64,000 bases of DNA. Origin: Tritrichomonas musculus (taxonomy: Eukaryota > Parabasalia > Tritrichomonadida > Tritrichomonadidae). A program made the position numbers and the translations under genes. The stretch spans positions 1,178,001-1,242,000 of the forward strand of contig JAPFFF010000034.1 of assembly GCA_039105265.1 (NCBI GenBank), written 5' to 3'. Below are positions 10,801 to 19,487 of the stretch, piece by piece; within the stretch, counting starts at the first letter, position 1; the number at the start of each line of letters is the position of its first letter. Below the pieces are notes generated by a model. The model was given only the letters and a program-made list of their open reading frames with translations. It ran no database searches and was not told the origin of the DNA.

Positions 10801-13328
10801 CCACTACTATTAAATAAAAATGAAATAATTTCAGAACTAACGTTAGACACTTTTGATAATTTTTTAAATAAATCAACATAATTAATGTTGTATTTATTAT
10901 CCACTAAATATTTGCATATTTCTAATAAATTAGAAGAAGCAGCTTCGAAAATGCAATTAGTAAAACTAGGAATCTTTGCTTTATCAATTAAAATAATGAT
11001 GAAATAAAAAGGTTCTATTTTTCCATATCTACAAGCAATTTCTAATAAAGAAGTGTTCCAATTATATTTATCAAAAACCAAAGGACAAACTTTTTTAAAT
11101 TTTTCAATTAATGAATAAAAGAGATCATTTGTCTTCTTTTCTAATGATTTAGATAATGTCATTGAAATAATTGAAGATGTTATTTTATCAGAGTGTTGAT
11201 CAAAGAAATAATTATACATTTTGGCATTATCTAATACAATTGCAGTTTTTAAAGCATCGTAAATTAAAGCTTCATTTGGACTTGTTTTAATGCAATATTT
11301 AAATATTTTCAAATTACCATATGTAACATAATGTGAATTATTATTTCCATAATAACTATTGCCATCACAAGTATTTCGACATCCAATTCTATTCAAAAAT
11401 TTTAAAAGATGATAAAAACCCGTTGATGCAGCAATTGATTGTAAGCTTCTATATTCATGTAAATCACAGATATTAAACCCTTTGTCAATTATTGAAACTA
11501 ATGCATGTACATTTCCATTCGAAACAGAACATGAAATGATATCACGTAAACTTTCACCAATAACATCATAGTTAGTAATTTTTTGTTCAAAAACCCAATC
11601 AAACAAATCATTTCTTTGTTTTTGAATTAAAATTTTCAACATTTGAGTCTTGTCAGTTTTATAACATGAACCCCACCTGCTTTGTTTATTAACATTTTTA
11701 TTTTGGTATTGATTTTGATTATCAGCTATTTTAATGATCTCGATGTTGCCTCCTTGCAAAGCAAAATAAAATGTTTGTGAATCAATTTTTGAATGATTTA
11801 ACAACAAATATTTAAAACATTTTATTGATCCCAAAGCAGCAGAATAATTTAAATAAGATATCTTGTTAGCATTGAATGAATCAAATATATTTGGAGGTAC
11901 AAAACAAACTGAAATATTTTTGATATTTTTACTTGATATAATTGATTGAAAAGTGTCAACATCATCGATTCTTAAAGCTCGAGTTATTTCATCATCAGGC
12001 TCGAATGAATCTCGCATCTTCTTATACAAGTCTATCTTATCTGGATAATAATGAGAAAAGATTGATGAATCCCAATTTTTACAATATTTTTGTTCATCGA
12101 AGCATCCAAGTTCAATTATTTCAGGCAAAAACCAATAAAGTAAATTCTTTGAATTTTGATAATTTTTTGTTTCAAATTCTTTCAATTTTGGAAACAATTC
12201 TTCTTTTGTAATGAGTCCTTCCTTATACAATCTATATACAAATTCACAATTGTATCTTTCTTGATCAAATGTTTTCAATAGTTTATCTTTAAGAAAAGGA
12301 AGAAGTATTCTCAATTCATTTGAATTTGCTGAATCAAGTTGAATCAACAATTCAATCAAATTTGAATGCAATAAATCATCGGTTTTAATTGCTTGTAGAA
12401 TGAAGGCCACCATCTCTTGAACTCTTTCTTCAGTTTTGGACCATTTGGATTCAATAATTAGATTTTTAACCGTTTTAACCGAAAGATCGTTAATTTTGTA
12501 TAACCATTCAAATAATTGATTGATTTTATCAACCGTTTTTTGATTTTCTTCAATTTTTTCAATCATTTTTTCTTGATCTTGACCTATATGTTTAATTCTG
12601 CTTGAAATAATGTCAATTTGAAGGTCTTCTGAAATTTCTTTAAGGAAATCTAAATTGTCGGTTGTGATTGAAATCTTGTTGAAATTAAAAAAGTCGCAAA
12701 TTTGCTGAAATTCGTTATATTCATCGCTATAATCATAGACATATTTTTCGGAGTCTGGATTGGCTGTAATAAAGTCATGTAAAACTTTGGATGAGCAAAT
12801 TCCAAATAGATTACATTCATAATTATGCTGATGAGTTGATATAATAAATGTTCTGGGTATTCGATCGAGAAAAAATAATTCACAATTTGGACAAATTGCA
12901 ACACCTTTTTTTATATGTTTTTCATAGTCTTCCATTCTCATATAATCTGGACAATTTTGAATTTCTAGTGCATTAACGATATTTTGACAATTAATGAGCT
13001 CCTTTTTATCAAAAATAACTATATTTCCTTGACATATTTCTTCTATTTTTTTTAAACACTTATTATCTTCAATATCAAGATTATATTTATTTGCTTCTGG
13101 ATTTTCACTGAGAAATTCGAGGATAGTGAAACTTAATTCTATTATTACTTGCGTATTAAAATAGCATGATCCGTTGTTTGTTGATATTTCAAAAGTTCTT
13201 GGTATTTTCTTGAAAAGATTAAGAATATTGGATGGATCTAGCAAATTTAAAATATTTGATTTCTTTTTTTCATAATCTCTCTCGTTTATCATTTCTTCAT
13301 ATATACGACTGTCAATAAGAGAAATCAT
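7815..13328 (-). CDS. Giant ankyrin-repeat protein with two BTB-like N-terminal domains
   Basis: An uninterrupted 1837-residue protein. Two similar N-terminal segments (about 42-125 and 155-245) both start IPRTF.IST and end in a helical part resembling the BTB-like domain of trichomonad ankyrin proteins. A charged helical region follows, then DUF3447-type and classical ankyrin units over about 470-1790 (for example TPLMLAV, TALTSAV, ETPLNLAVQK). Insertions are low complexity: an AWGSS repeat (about 1006-1026), Asn-rich tracts (about 1215-1250), a duplicated RERFLMD block (about 1650-1695) and an acidic D/N tail. Ankyrin repeats bind proteins; no enzyme domain is seen. The ATG has an initiator-like TCATTTT just upstream. 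A role in protein-protein contact is inferred. Confidence 0.9.
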   Translation of the reverse strand: MISLIDSRIYEEMINERDYEKKKSNILNLLDPSNILNLFKKIPRTFEISTNNGSCYFNTQVIIELSFTILEFLSENPEANKYNLDIEDNKCLKKIEEICQGNIVIFDKKELINCQNIVNALEIQNCPDYMRMEDYEKHIKKGVAICPNCELFFLDRIPRTFIISTHQHNYECNLFGICSSKVLHDFITANPDSEKYVYDYSDEYNEFQQICDFFNFNKISITTDNLDFLKEISEDLQIDIISSRIKHIGQDQEKMIEKIEENQKTVDKINQLFEWLYKINDLSVKTVKNLIIESKWSKTEERVQEMVAFILQAIKTDDLLHSNLIELLIQLDSANSNELRILLPFLKDKLLKTFDQERYNCEFVYRLYKEGLITKEELFPKLKEFETKNYQNSKNLLYWFLPEIIELGCFDEQKYCKNWDSSIFSHYYPDKIDLYKKMRDSFEPDDEITRALRIDDVDTFQSIISSKNIKNISVCFVPPNIFDSFNANKISYLNYSAALGSIKCFKYLLLNHSKIDSQTFYFALQGGNIEIIKIADNQNQYQNKNVNKQSRWGSCYKTDKTQMLKILIQKQRNDLFDWVFEQKITNYDVIGESLRDIISCSVSNGNVHALVSIIDKGFNICDLHEYRSLQSIAASTGFYHLLKFLNRIGCRNTCDGNSYYGNNNSHYVTYGNLKIFKYCIKTSPNEALIYDALKTAIVLDNAKMYNYFFDQHSDKITSSIISMTLSKSLEKKTNDLFYSLIEKFKKVCPLVFDKYNWNTSLLEIACRYGKIEPFYFIIILIDKAKIPSFTNCIFEAASSNLLEICKYLVDNKYNINYVDLFKKLSKVSNVSSEIISFLFNSSGLEFDKSLFLPLLSPAIRNSNVNFVEFLVERGIFYDECLIDAVSVKSLEIVNIILKYNSKPTFINRGSEDGTALHVAINKDSLEILQRLLAIPSINPYLYDKNNHTPLMLAVNQMRFPMIKEIISFSGKNIVYHRESIDVLLRMLLKDPSSNKSNYNYNGNHNWGRAWSSSAWGSSAWGSSAWSGYNKNNNTKTSNSIMDTRKILEILQNIPNIEIVLDEKNQMYFPEICSRQNIDIKIVQFFLKIDKINVNCVSVVSGETALTSAVKAQRTDIVQSLINDPRINCNLANTNCETPLNLAVQKNNLEIVKLLLSVPSINPYLYDKNNTTSLIIAANQMNLPIINEIISFSGKDIIYHRESVDFLLEALINSISINNDNNRNNNKYGFNINNNNYAFNRNNNQNNNKTNKNYTNEDVITTLQNLLSIDNIQMIFDEKNQILFLNICSNKNIDIKLVQIFLNFDDFDINIFSPKNGNTPLISALKEERVDIAELLINDPRTNINMTNYVYESALIIASQKQYVEIVKLLVNNPRFDPIESRADYAFTISNDEIFDILLSLNLFDVNCVIINPKRSRNGNSWGYNWDDSSTLFRSEETALTQAAKRSNLAGFEHIIKHPTFDKNKSKLSKSIHLLMSSIKKENVRNFLNILKDNNLINEFFNDTESFQQLLSLNCIEILKEIFEGKYGPFVVSAELLRTLFMFSLKINKYSLDSLTYLINYDKEHNNVIDLKNESFLMNIEKTERYPLMSHIKQKKVTEDVVKLLVENGCDVNKQNKLSIFPLEYAIYNNDYILVHALLETHKIDFNQKILNKKERFLMDERDDDQNINAICERERFLMDKRDDDQNAKASYETYLHLAAGSKNSKILKSFLELNVFDVNVKNSNDETPLMVACYHLLDKNIQILFTKDDLDFHCRNNENEDALQIVQKVGNKNEFDIFDKSNDSLTKEQYLSNLISVITQKKLQYGNAYDDDDNNDDDGDDDDNNDDDGDDVLNASF

Positions 13329-13333
13329 TAAAT

Positions 13334-13341
13334 CAAAATGA
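13334..13341 (-). promoter_or_regulatory. Initiator-like TCATTTTG for the ankyrin gene
   Basis: On the minus strand, TCATTTTG lies with its A about 11 bases before the ATG. It matches the trichomonad initiator TCA+1Py(T/A), which normally sits within about 20 bases of the start codon. Confidence 0.5.
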
Positions 13342-13423
13342 TTTTTTACAAATTTTTGACTTATTTATTTGTCAAAAAAAATGGAAATGAAATCTTCATT
13401 CCTAAAAGTTTTTTTTTTTTTTT

Positions 13424-13998
13424 GGGAGATATTTTTTGCCCCCAATCTCTTTTGACCCCAACGGTTAAGGTCAATATTGACCCTGTATCGTACTTCAGAA
13501 AAAATCGGCTAGAACTTTTTTGCACTTTTGTGAAAAATACCATGAGTAGCTACTCACGCTTTTTTTACGAAAATTTCAAAAAAATCATTTTTATTAAAAA
13601 GCAGCTCTAGAGAAAATTTCTTCCATCCCGAGTAAGTTATACGTAATTAGTATCTCATTGTAGTAATTATTATACCAATTTTTTCTTTTTTTGGTAAAAA
13701 AAAAATTTATCAATATTATTATAGATATCTCTTTGTTAAAAAATATATAAGATTTTCTTCACATATTCGTGCCTATGATGTTATATTTAACAATAAATGT
13801 TTACTAATCTTTTCAAAATTATACAATTAGCATTATTTGTAAAAAATTAAAATTTAGAGAAAAAAGCGTGAGTAGCTACTCATGGTATTTTTCACAAAAG
13901 TGCAAAAAAGTTCTCGCCGATTTTTTCTGAAGTACGATACAGGGTCAATATTGACCTTAACCGTTGGGGTCAAAAGAGATTGGGGGCAAAAAATATCT

Positions 13999-14002
<4 letters not shown>
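13424..14002. mobile_element. Foldback element with about 143-base inverted ends
   Basis: The arm 13424-13566 is repeated almost perfectly in reverse at 13861-14002 (one clear mismatch noted by eye), around a 290-base AT-rich centre without a gene. Both arms begin GGGAGATATTTTTTGCCCCC, and each contains the perfect palindrome GGTCAATATTGACC. Poly-T lies at both outer edges (15 T on the left, about 39 T on the right), so any target duplication is hidden. It is a non-autonomous foldback or MITE-like element. The high arm identity suggests a recent insertion or recent arm homogenisation. Confidence 0.85.
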
Positions 14003-14046
<44 letters not shown>

Positions 14047-14100
14047 ATTTATATTCAGTATTACTTATATATTCTTTGGTTGCTGTATAAAAAATACTTA

Positions 14101-14168
14101 TCGCCCCGATACTTATTGACCCCGGAAGTTAAGGTCAATATTGACCTTGTATCGTACATCAGAAAAAA
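14101..14168 (+). repeat. Third, diverged copy of the foldback arm
   Basis: This stretch matches the left foldback arm in the same orientation (CGCCCCGAT..TATTGACCCC..TTAAGGTCAATATTGACC..GTATCGTAC.TCAGAAAAAA) but with many changes. It keeps the GGTCAATATTGACC palindrome. It lies about 100 bases to the right of the foldback element. Confidence 0.75.
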
Positions 14169-14208
14169 AAGTTCGAAATTTTTTTTATATATATGTGATT
14201 AAATGAGA

Positions 14209-14449
14209 GAATGCATTGATGTTTATTTTAAGATTAAAATCAAAAAATACATTCTTTTTTATGAAATATTTGAGATTAAAATACGATCATATATTTATCA
14301 AAAAGTTTAATTGAAAATTCTGATATCAAAAGTTGAGCAAAATAATTCTCGATCTCTGAAATCGATCTCGAGAATCTGTGCATATTTATGTATCGATATC
14401 AAAAAGTCAATCAATTATCGATCTCGAGAATCGGAGAATAACAAGCCTA
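14209..14449 (+). repeat. Partial copy of the TIR element found at 46.0-46.9 kb
   Basis: About 240 bases match 46617-46867 closely, including TATCAAAAAGTCAATCAATT and repeated ATCGATCTCGAGAATC blocks. The copy ends CAAGCCTAA, the element end. The left part of the element is missing. Confidence 0.8.
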
Positions 14450-14603
14450 AATGATATTTTCACTATGAAAAGCTAAAGTTCATAAGGCAAATGACTTATC
14501 TTTTTACTTTCTACAACGATCAGTCTATATATGTATTAAAAAATTACCATAAATAATTAAATTCTAATATTTAAATATAAGCAATAAAGTTTATTATTTA
14601 GAT

Positions 14604-15704
14604 TTAAAATATATTGCAATCTGCAGGATCTAAAATGTCATCATATTCTTCGGTCCAAGATCTATTTAATGACCAAGGTTCATATGATATATTTCCATCG
14701 GGATCAGTAATAATATTTCTTTTGTATTCCTGATGATTTTTCACGACATGAGAGCCAGTAGTAGTAGTTGTTGAACTACTTGAATTAAAGAATCCTCCAG
14801 AGCTTTTATGATATGTTCGTGATATTGGGGTTCTATTTTCATTTGTTTCTGTCTTTGTTTCTTCAGTGATTTTAGAACAAAATGTTTCATTCCATGTTTT
14901 AATTGCCACAGGCTTTGTGTATGTGATGTTATTGTTCCAATCTGTAATTTTGAATCTTTTCTGATCTTCATATGTCAATATTTTTGTTCTATGACGACCA
15001 GTTCCAGTATAACTTGTGTTAACCAAAATATTATGCAAAACTTCCTCTTCTTTAAGTTTATATTCAGGCCTTGTTAATTTCACATTTGGTGTTTGAACTG
15101 GTTGATTTTTATGAGCAAATTCAAATATGCGAATATACTCATTCTTCGTTGATTGATCAGTTTCCCAATTTACCGAATCAACGAAGAAGCAAGGCATCTG
15201 TGGATTCAAATCATGATTATTTGAATTCTTCTTGATAAAATCAATCACAAGTTGACGATATTTCGTTTCAGCTGTAGTTCTATCAAAATATCCAGGAAAG
15301 CATCGTGTGAATATGATCCCTGTTTGGTTCCAAAAATTAGAATCATTGAAGAAATCATTTATTAGCAATAGCATTTTCTGAACGCCATCATCAAATTTTG
15401 GATTCTGAATATTGATGACAATATAAAAGGCATTAATTCCATTTTCCCATTGTTTTAAAAAATCAATCATTTGCTTAATATATTCGGCATCAAGACCATC
15501 CGTTGATTGCAGACCTTGTGTATCAATATAAAATCTCTTGATTTCATTGATAATGTTGCTTTGTGCACTTGTTTTATATGTGCAAGAATCTGGTGAACTG
15601 TCTGTCTCAAAAGCATTTGGGTTTTGCAAAAATGCGCAACCATTCTGAGATTTGCCAACACCACTCTTTCCAATTGCCATGATTGTCACGATTTTATTTA
15701 CCAT
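14604..15704 (-). CDS. P-loop GTPase-like protein (AIG1/GIMAP-like)
   Basis: A 366-residue protein. A Walker A/G1 motif GKSGVGKS lies near the N-terminus, and a G3-like DTQG about 50 residues later, followed by a strand/helix pattern (GIIFTRCFPG) where G4 would lie. No clear TKxD or NKxD guanine-specificity motif is seen, so guanine binding is uncertain. The N-terminal half is the G domain. The C-terminal half is Ser/Thr-rich (SSSSTTTTT) and of unknown fold. AIG1-like GTPases are expanded in several protists and often act at membranes. The start was set at the second ATG (15704) because an initiator-like TCACC lies between it and an upstream ATG at 15734. Confidence 0.8.
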   Translation of the reverse strand: MVNKIVTIMAIGKSGVGKSQNGCAFLQNPNAFETDSSPDSCTYKTSAQSNIINEIKRFYIDTQGLQSTDGLDAEYIKQMIDFLKQWENGINAFYIVINIQNPKFDDGVQKMLLLINDFFNDSNFWNQTGIIFTRCFPGYFDRTTAETKYRQLVIDFIKKNSNNHDLNPQMPCFFVDSVNWETDQSTKNEYIRIFEFAHKNQPVQTPNVKLTRPEYKLKEEEVLHNILVNTSYTGTGRHRTKILTYEDQKRFKITDWNNNITYTKPVAIKTWNETFCSKITEETKTETNENRTPISRTYHKSSGGFFNSSSSTTTTTGSHVVKNHQEYKRNIITDPDGNISYEPWSLNRSWTEEYDDILDPADCNIF

Positions 15705-15723
15705 TTTAAAAAATAAATAATTA

Positions 15724-15728
15724 GGTGA
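15724..15728 (-). promoter_or_regulatory. Initiator-like TCACC for the GTPase gene
   Basis: TCACC on the minus strand, with its A about 22 bases before the chosen ATG. It overlaps the first codons of the longer open frame, which argues for the shorter protein. Confidence 0.4.
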
Positions 15729-15734
15729 TGTCAA

Positions 15735-16403
15735 AAAAAAAAATCCAAAATTTTTGTCAAGTGAAAATACTTAAATATCATTCGGCTTTTAAATCATTGA
15801 AACAATTATTCTTAAATTGTTATATCTAATCAGATTTTATGAGTTAGTTTTAAAAATTTTAAGAGTCGGCTTTTTTTCCATTCCAAAAATTTTGGAAAAA
15901 AATATGAATCAAGTTCCAAAAAAAAATTCCAAAGATGAAATCATTTCGACTTTAAAAGTAAAAAGCATTCTTTTTGGCTCCTTGAACGATTATTCAATTG
16001 AATATTTGGTTTGAAACTTAATATCGAACTAATAAGTTCTCATTATTCTTTAGTATGATAATATAAAGTATATTTCAATGATATTCCAACCCAAATTATA
16101 TTTTTAACCCCGAAAATAATATGGAATAAGAAAATATGATTTTTTTGATGAAAAATCAGATAATATTCAATTTTTTTGAAAAGTTGTAAGTGGAATTAAA
16201 ATTCTTTTAAGCATAATCAACAATTTGATATCAAAATTCTTTAAATCTACTTACTAGATGTTGAGTTAGTAATGGTACAAAAAAATATTAAGACTACCTT
16301 TAATAAGAAAGGAATGTTTTTCGCCTACTATTATTTCAATATTTTTTTCAATATCTTATTTAAAATGGTAAATATTGAAATAAAAAGTAAACAAATAAAA
16401 ATA
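15735..16403. other. AT-rich spacer, nothing recognised
   Basis: Short open frames here are not supported by any motif, composition change or start context. Confidence 0.5.
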
Positions 16404-16950
16404 TGGCTCAAACGATCAAAAAGCACAGAAATGGAGCCAGGCTATTCAAACTGACAGAAAGCATCAATAAGATGAATAAATATGCATCTGAACACTTCCG
16501 CGAAATTCCACTAAAAAAGATAAAAACGTTTGAAATTGACCTTCTTGGTGAAATTCTCTAAAGCTGGAAACTCCGTTTGAAAGACGAAGACTCTCTTCAG
16601 CATCTGATTCTTGATTTGTTCGAAGAATCACGTAAGTTCAATGTCAAAAATAGTTGACTATCAGCAAATGTCTAATCAATAGAAACAGGATATTAGCTTT
16701 GATTTCAATAGCTGTAGAAATTACGAGTCACTCGCTGAAGACGATTGGCCAGTCATTTGAAGAAATGAGTTGTCAAACGGCAATTAGCGGTGGACAGAGA
16801 TAGATAGACATGAGAATTACTCAGGTTTGAATGGTCATTATTTGATTGGCGCTTTCAAAACTAAAGAAATGAAGTCATTTTGTTCGACTTCTGCAAAAAC
16901 TGTCATTATGAATATATATATCAGCAATCGAATGGGCTTTTACTCAAATT
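16404..16950 (+). pseudogene. Decayed BTB-BACK family gene
   Basis: Pieces in changing frames read KMNKYASEHFREIPLKKIKT, DLLGEIL, LRLKDEDSL and then FDFNS..NYESL. These match, in order, the BACK-like middle of trichomonad BTB-BACK proteins such as the intact gene at 28.3 kb (FISLYDVSDINKTVWNCLS). Several stops and frame changes are present. The BTB part and the C-terminal domain are not convincingly visible. Confidence 0.5.
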
Positions 16951-17445
16951 AAAATAAGCTTAAATTATTCTATTTTTATTTGTTCATAGGTTAATAAATA
17001 AATAAAAAATAATTTTTGGAGTAGAACATGAATAATAAAAAAGAATTTTTTTTTTTTTTTTTTAATTTTTTTATTTTAAATACTATAAAAAACAAGCATA
17101 TTTTAAACTTTTTGAATGCATTCGGTTGTATTTTTCTTATCGTTCCATGTAGGTCGCCTTAAAATTGCGAAATGTCATACTTTTTTTTAGATATTGAAAA
17201 TGAGGTGTATTTCATTTCCTAAATAGAGACCTTTTTTTTTATTTCATCCAATTGTAATTTTTAAAGGAGACACTGATTTCAGATTATACTTTCTCCAGAT
17301 ATTTATCATTCATATTTTATATTTTTTTACTTTGCTCATTGAAAAAGTGATTGTTTGATAAAAATTCATAAATTGAAAAAAAAGTAAGTCAAAATTTGAA
17401 ATAAAATTTTGAAAATATGAAAATTTTTGAATCTCTATCTTCATT

Positions 17446-17450
17446 TCATT
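17446..17450 (+). promoter_or_regulatory. Initiator-like TCATT before the DUF4419 gene
   Basis: TCATT with its A 14 bases before the ATG at 17462. A second TCATT starts at 17441. Both lie downstream of an upstream in-frame ATG (17417), which supports the shorter start. Confidence 0.5.
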
Positions 17451-17461
17451 TTAAACTTACA

Positions 17462-18559
17462 ATGACGTACGAAACGTTAACAATACCACTTGAAACAGAA
17501 AAACTAAACACACAGAGACTTTCTGTTCAACCTGTTGAAAAATGTACCGATACAATTGAAGAATTATTTGGTCATTATTACTCAACATCAATGAAACCTG
17601 ATCAAAAAATAATATTCAATTACAAAACCCATCCTGTTTACCAAGGTTTTCTTGATGCCTACAGAAATCATCGCCCAATTACAATCTCACCAGATATCAT
17701 TTGGCTTCTTATAGTTCAAGGCTTCTCCTATCATGTCTGTGCCAATTCCGAAGAGCTTCGAGAAGAGTTTGTCAATTTCAAAGGGCAAAAGAAGCTGACA
17801 GTGAAAAGAAAGGATCTAAACTTCTTCGAAGCCACACCTGAAGATTGGATGTCACTTTTTCCATCGTTCATATCACAAATCACTGAATTCACAGGCAAAT
17901 CTGTCATTGACACGTTGACCCCTAATTTCACAACAACGACGCCCGTTTCACTTGCAGCTGGCCAAATGAGCATCATGTCAGCATTCAAGCACTACTTCAA
18001 GTACAAAGTCGTCATGTTTGGATGCGGTCTTCCATATGTTACAATTGAAGGATCCGTTGAAGATTGGGAGGAAATCATCAATAAAATGGAGAATTTGAAG
18101 AAATATGGACTCGGCTTCTGGATCGACAATTTGCATCCAATCATTAGCAAGATAATTGATGCAAAGAAAGGTTCCGTCGATAAAGAGTTCTGGCTTAAAA
18201 TGATCAAGGTGAAGGACAGTTACGGTTTCTATGATCCTGGTTTCGTTGACGGTTGGTTCACAAATTTCTTCTTATATGACGAAAATGGTCATGTGATCGA
18301 CGGTGCAATTCTAGATAATACTAAAGTGGCAAGCGAAATGCTCACAGTGCCATTTGAATTGAAATTGCTCAATAGAAAGGATCAGGATGAGTCCGAAGTG
18401 CAAGGAATCGAATGCGAGTTCCTCGCTGGATTTGTTGGAATGACACAAAACGAAGAAACTGGAAGCTTGAAGCCTGAAATTGGATGGATTATTAGGGAAA
18501 AGCCAGGCAATAAAAAAGATGATTTTTGGGGATTTGTTCCTAATGGATGGGAGGAATAA
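17462..18559 (+). CDS. DUF4419 domain protein
   Basis: A protein of about 365 residues, nearly all of it a DUF4419 (Pfam PF14388) domain. Recognisable blocks are ISPDIIWLLIVQGFSYHV, an FSxQI-like segment (SQITEFTGK), FTTTTPVSLAAGQMSIMSAF, the conserved CGLPYVTIEGSVEDWEEI, FWLKMIKVKDSYG and VDGWFTNFF. The family occurs in fungi, amoebae, plants and protists; its biochemical role is not established. The longer frame from 17417 would add 15 residues, but the initiator lies after that ATG. Composition is less AT-rich than the flanks, typical of a used gene. Single gene with no neighbours on the same strand. Confidence 0.9.
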   Translation: MTYETLTIPLETEKLNTQRLSVQPVEKCTDTIEELFGHYYSTSMKPDQKIIFNYKTHPVYQGFLDAYRNHRPITISPDIIWLLIVQGFSYHVCANSEELREEFVNFKGQKKLTVKRKDLNFFEATPEDWMSLFPSFISQITEFTGKSVIDTLTPNFTTTTPVSLAAGQMSIMSAFKHYFKYKVVMFGCGLPYVTIEGSVEDWEEIINKMENLKKYGLGFWIDNLHPIISKIIDAKKGSVDKEFWLKMIKVKDSYGFYDPGFVDGWFTNFFLYDENGHVIDGAILDNTKVASEMLTVPFELKLLNRKDQDESEVQGIECEFLAGFVGMTQNEETGSLKPEIGWIIREKPGNKKDDFWGFVPNGWEE

Positions 18560-19487
18560 AAGCCCTATGAAGAAGAGTCCGTGCTTGTTTAAATAAATAA
18601 ATTAATTAATATTTATTGTGGTGCTCTTTTTGTTATATTTAATAAATCCTCGTTACTCGTGTTTTCTCAAAGTGGAGCCTTTTGAGAAATTATAAAAACA
18701 AATATATTTAATGAATTGATTCTTGTATAGGTGATGATCATTCATTAAAGACGTTAGAGTGAACTGATTAGTTAAAAAAAAAAACTTGCAAGATTAGAGC
18801 CTAGGCTTTTTTATGGATTTTTTTTCACTATAGCATTCTTTTGTTCGTTTTAGATTTCTTTGTTTCAAAAAATGGCCAATTCAACTTCTTACGACAGATT
18901 GATTGTTTTAATTGGAGCAGTGCTTATTATAGACTTAACAAAGCAATAAAATCATATGGTAATGAAGCAAAAAAGATAATGATTTGTTATTTTCTTTATT
19001 CTTCAATTTTGAAGATAAAAGTGAAAACTATTAATATATCAAATTCATATATATCAAACAAATTTGCTCATGATATGCGGTATTAGCTTAAACAGTGAAT
19101 ATTTTCTGATTTTAGAGAGAAAAATTAAAATTTCAATTAATATTAATGTTCACTGACAGCAAAACCATTCTTTATTTCAATGCAAAGGCGGGGTAAAAGC
19201 TCAATAATTTCAATTTATATTTTTATCACTAAATACAAGCTTGCTAAAAAAAATAAACTAGATTCATAAATTTCGTTGCTATATATAAATGTTTTTCAAA
19301 TAAATTCAAAGTTATATTGTAGAAGTATTAATATAATTGAATATTTCAAATATAAATGAAAGTTTTTAATTTTTGAAAATTTATTCAATATTTTGAAATA
19401 AAATTAATTGAATTTAACGTAATTTAATTGAATTTATTTATATAAAGACGTTAAGTCAATTAAAAATTTTTATAAAAATTTTACCAA
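18560..19487. other. Intergenic DNA, nothing recognised
   Basis: AT-rich spacer of about 930 bases between two plus-strand genes. One open frame of 81 codons (18841-19086) begins with TTG and has no support. Confidence 0.6.

Noticed and set aside
14003-14041. Long poly-T as a retroposon tail
   Set aside because: It adjoins a TIR foldback element and there is no reverse transcriptase or short duplication to support retroposition.
18841-19086. 81-codon open frame
   Set aside because: Starts with TTG, no motif, composition like the spacer.
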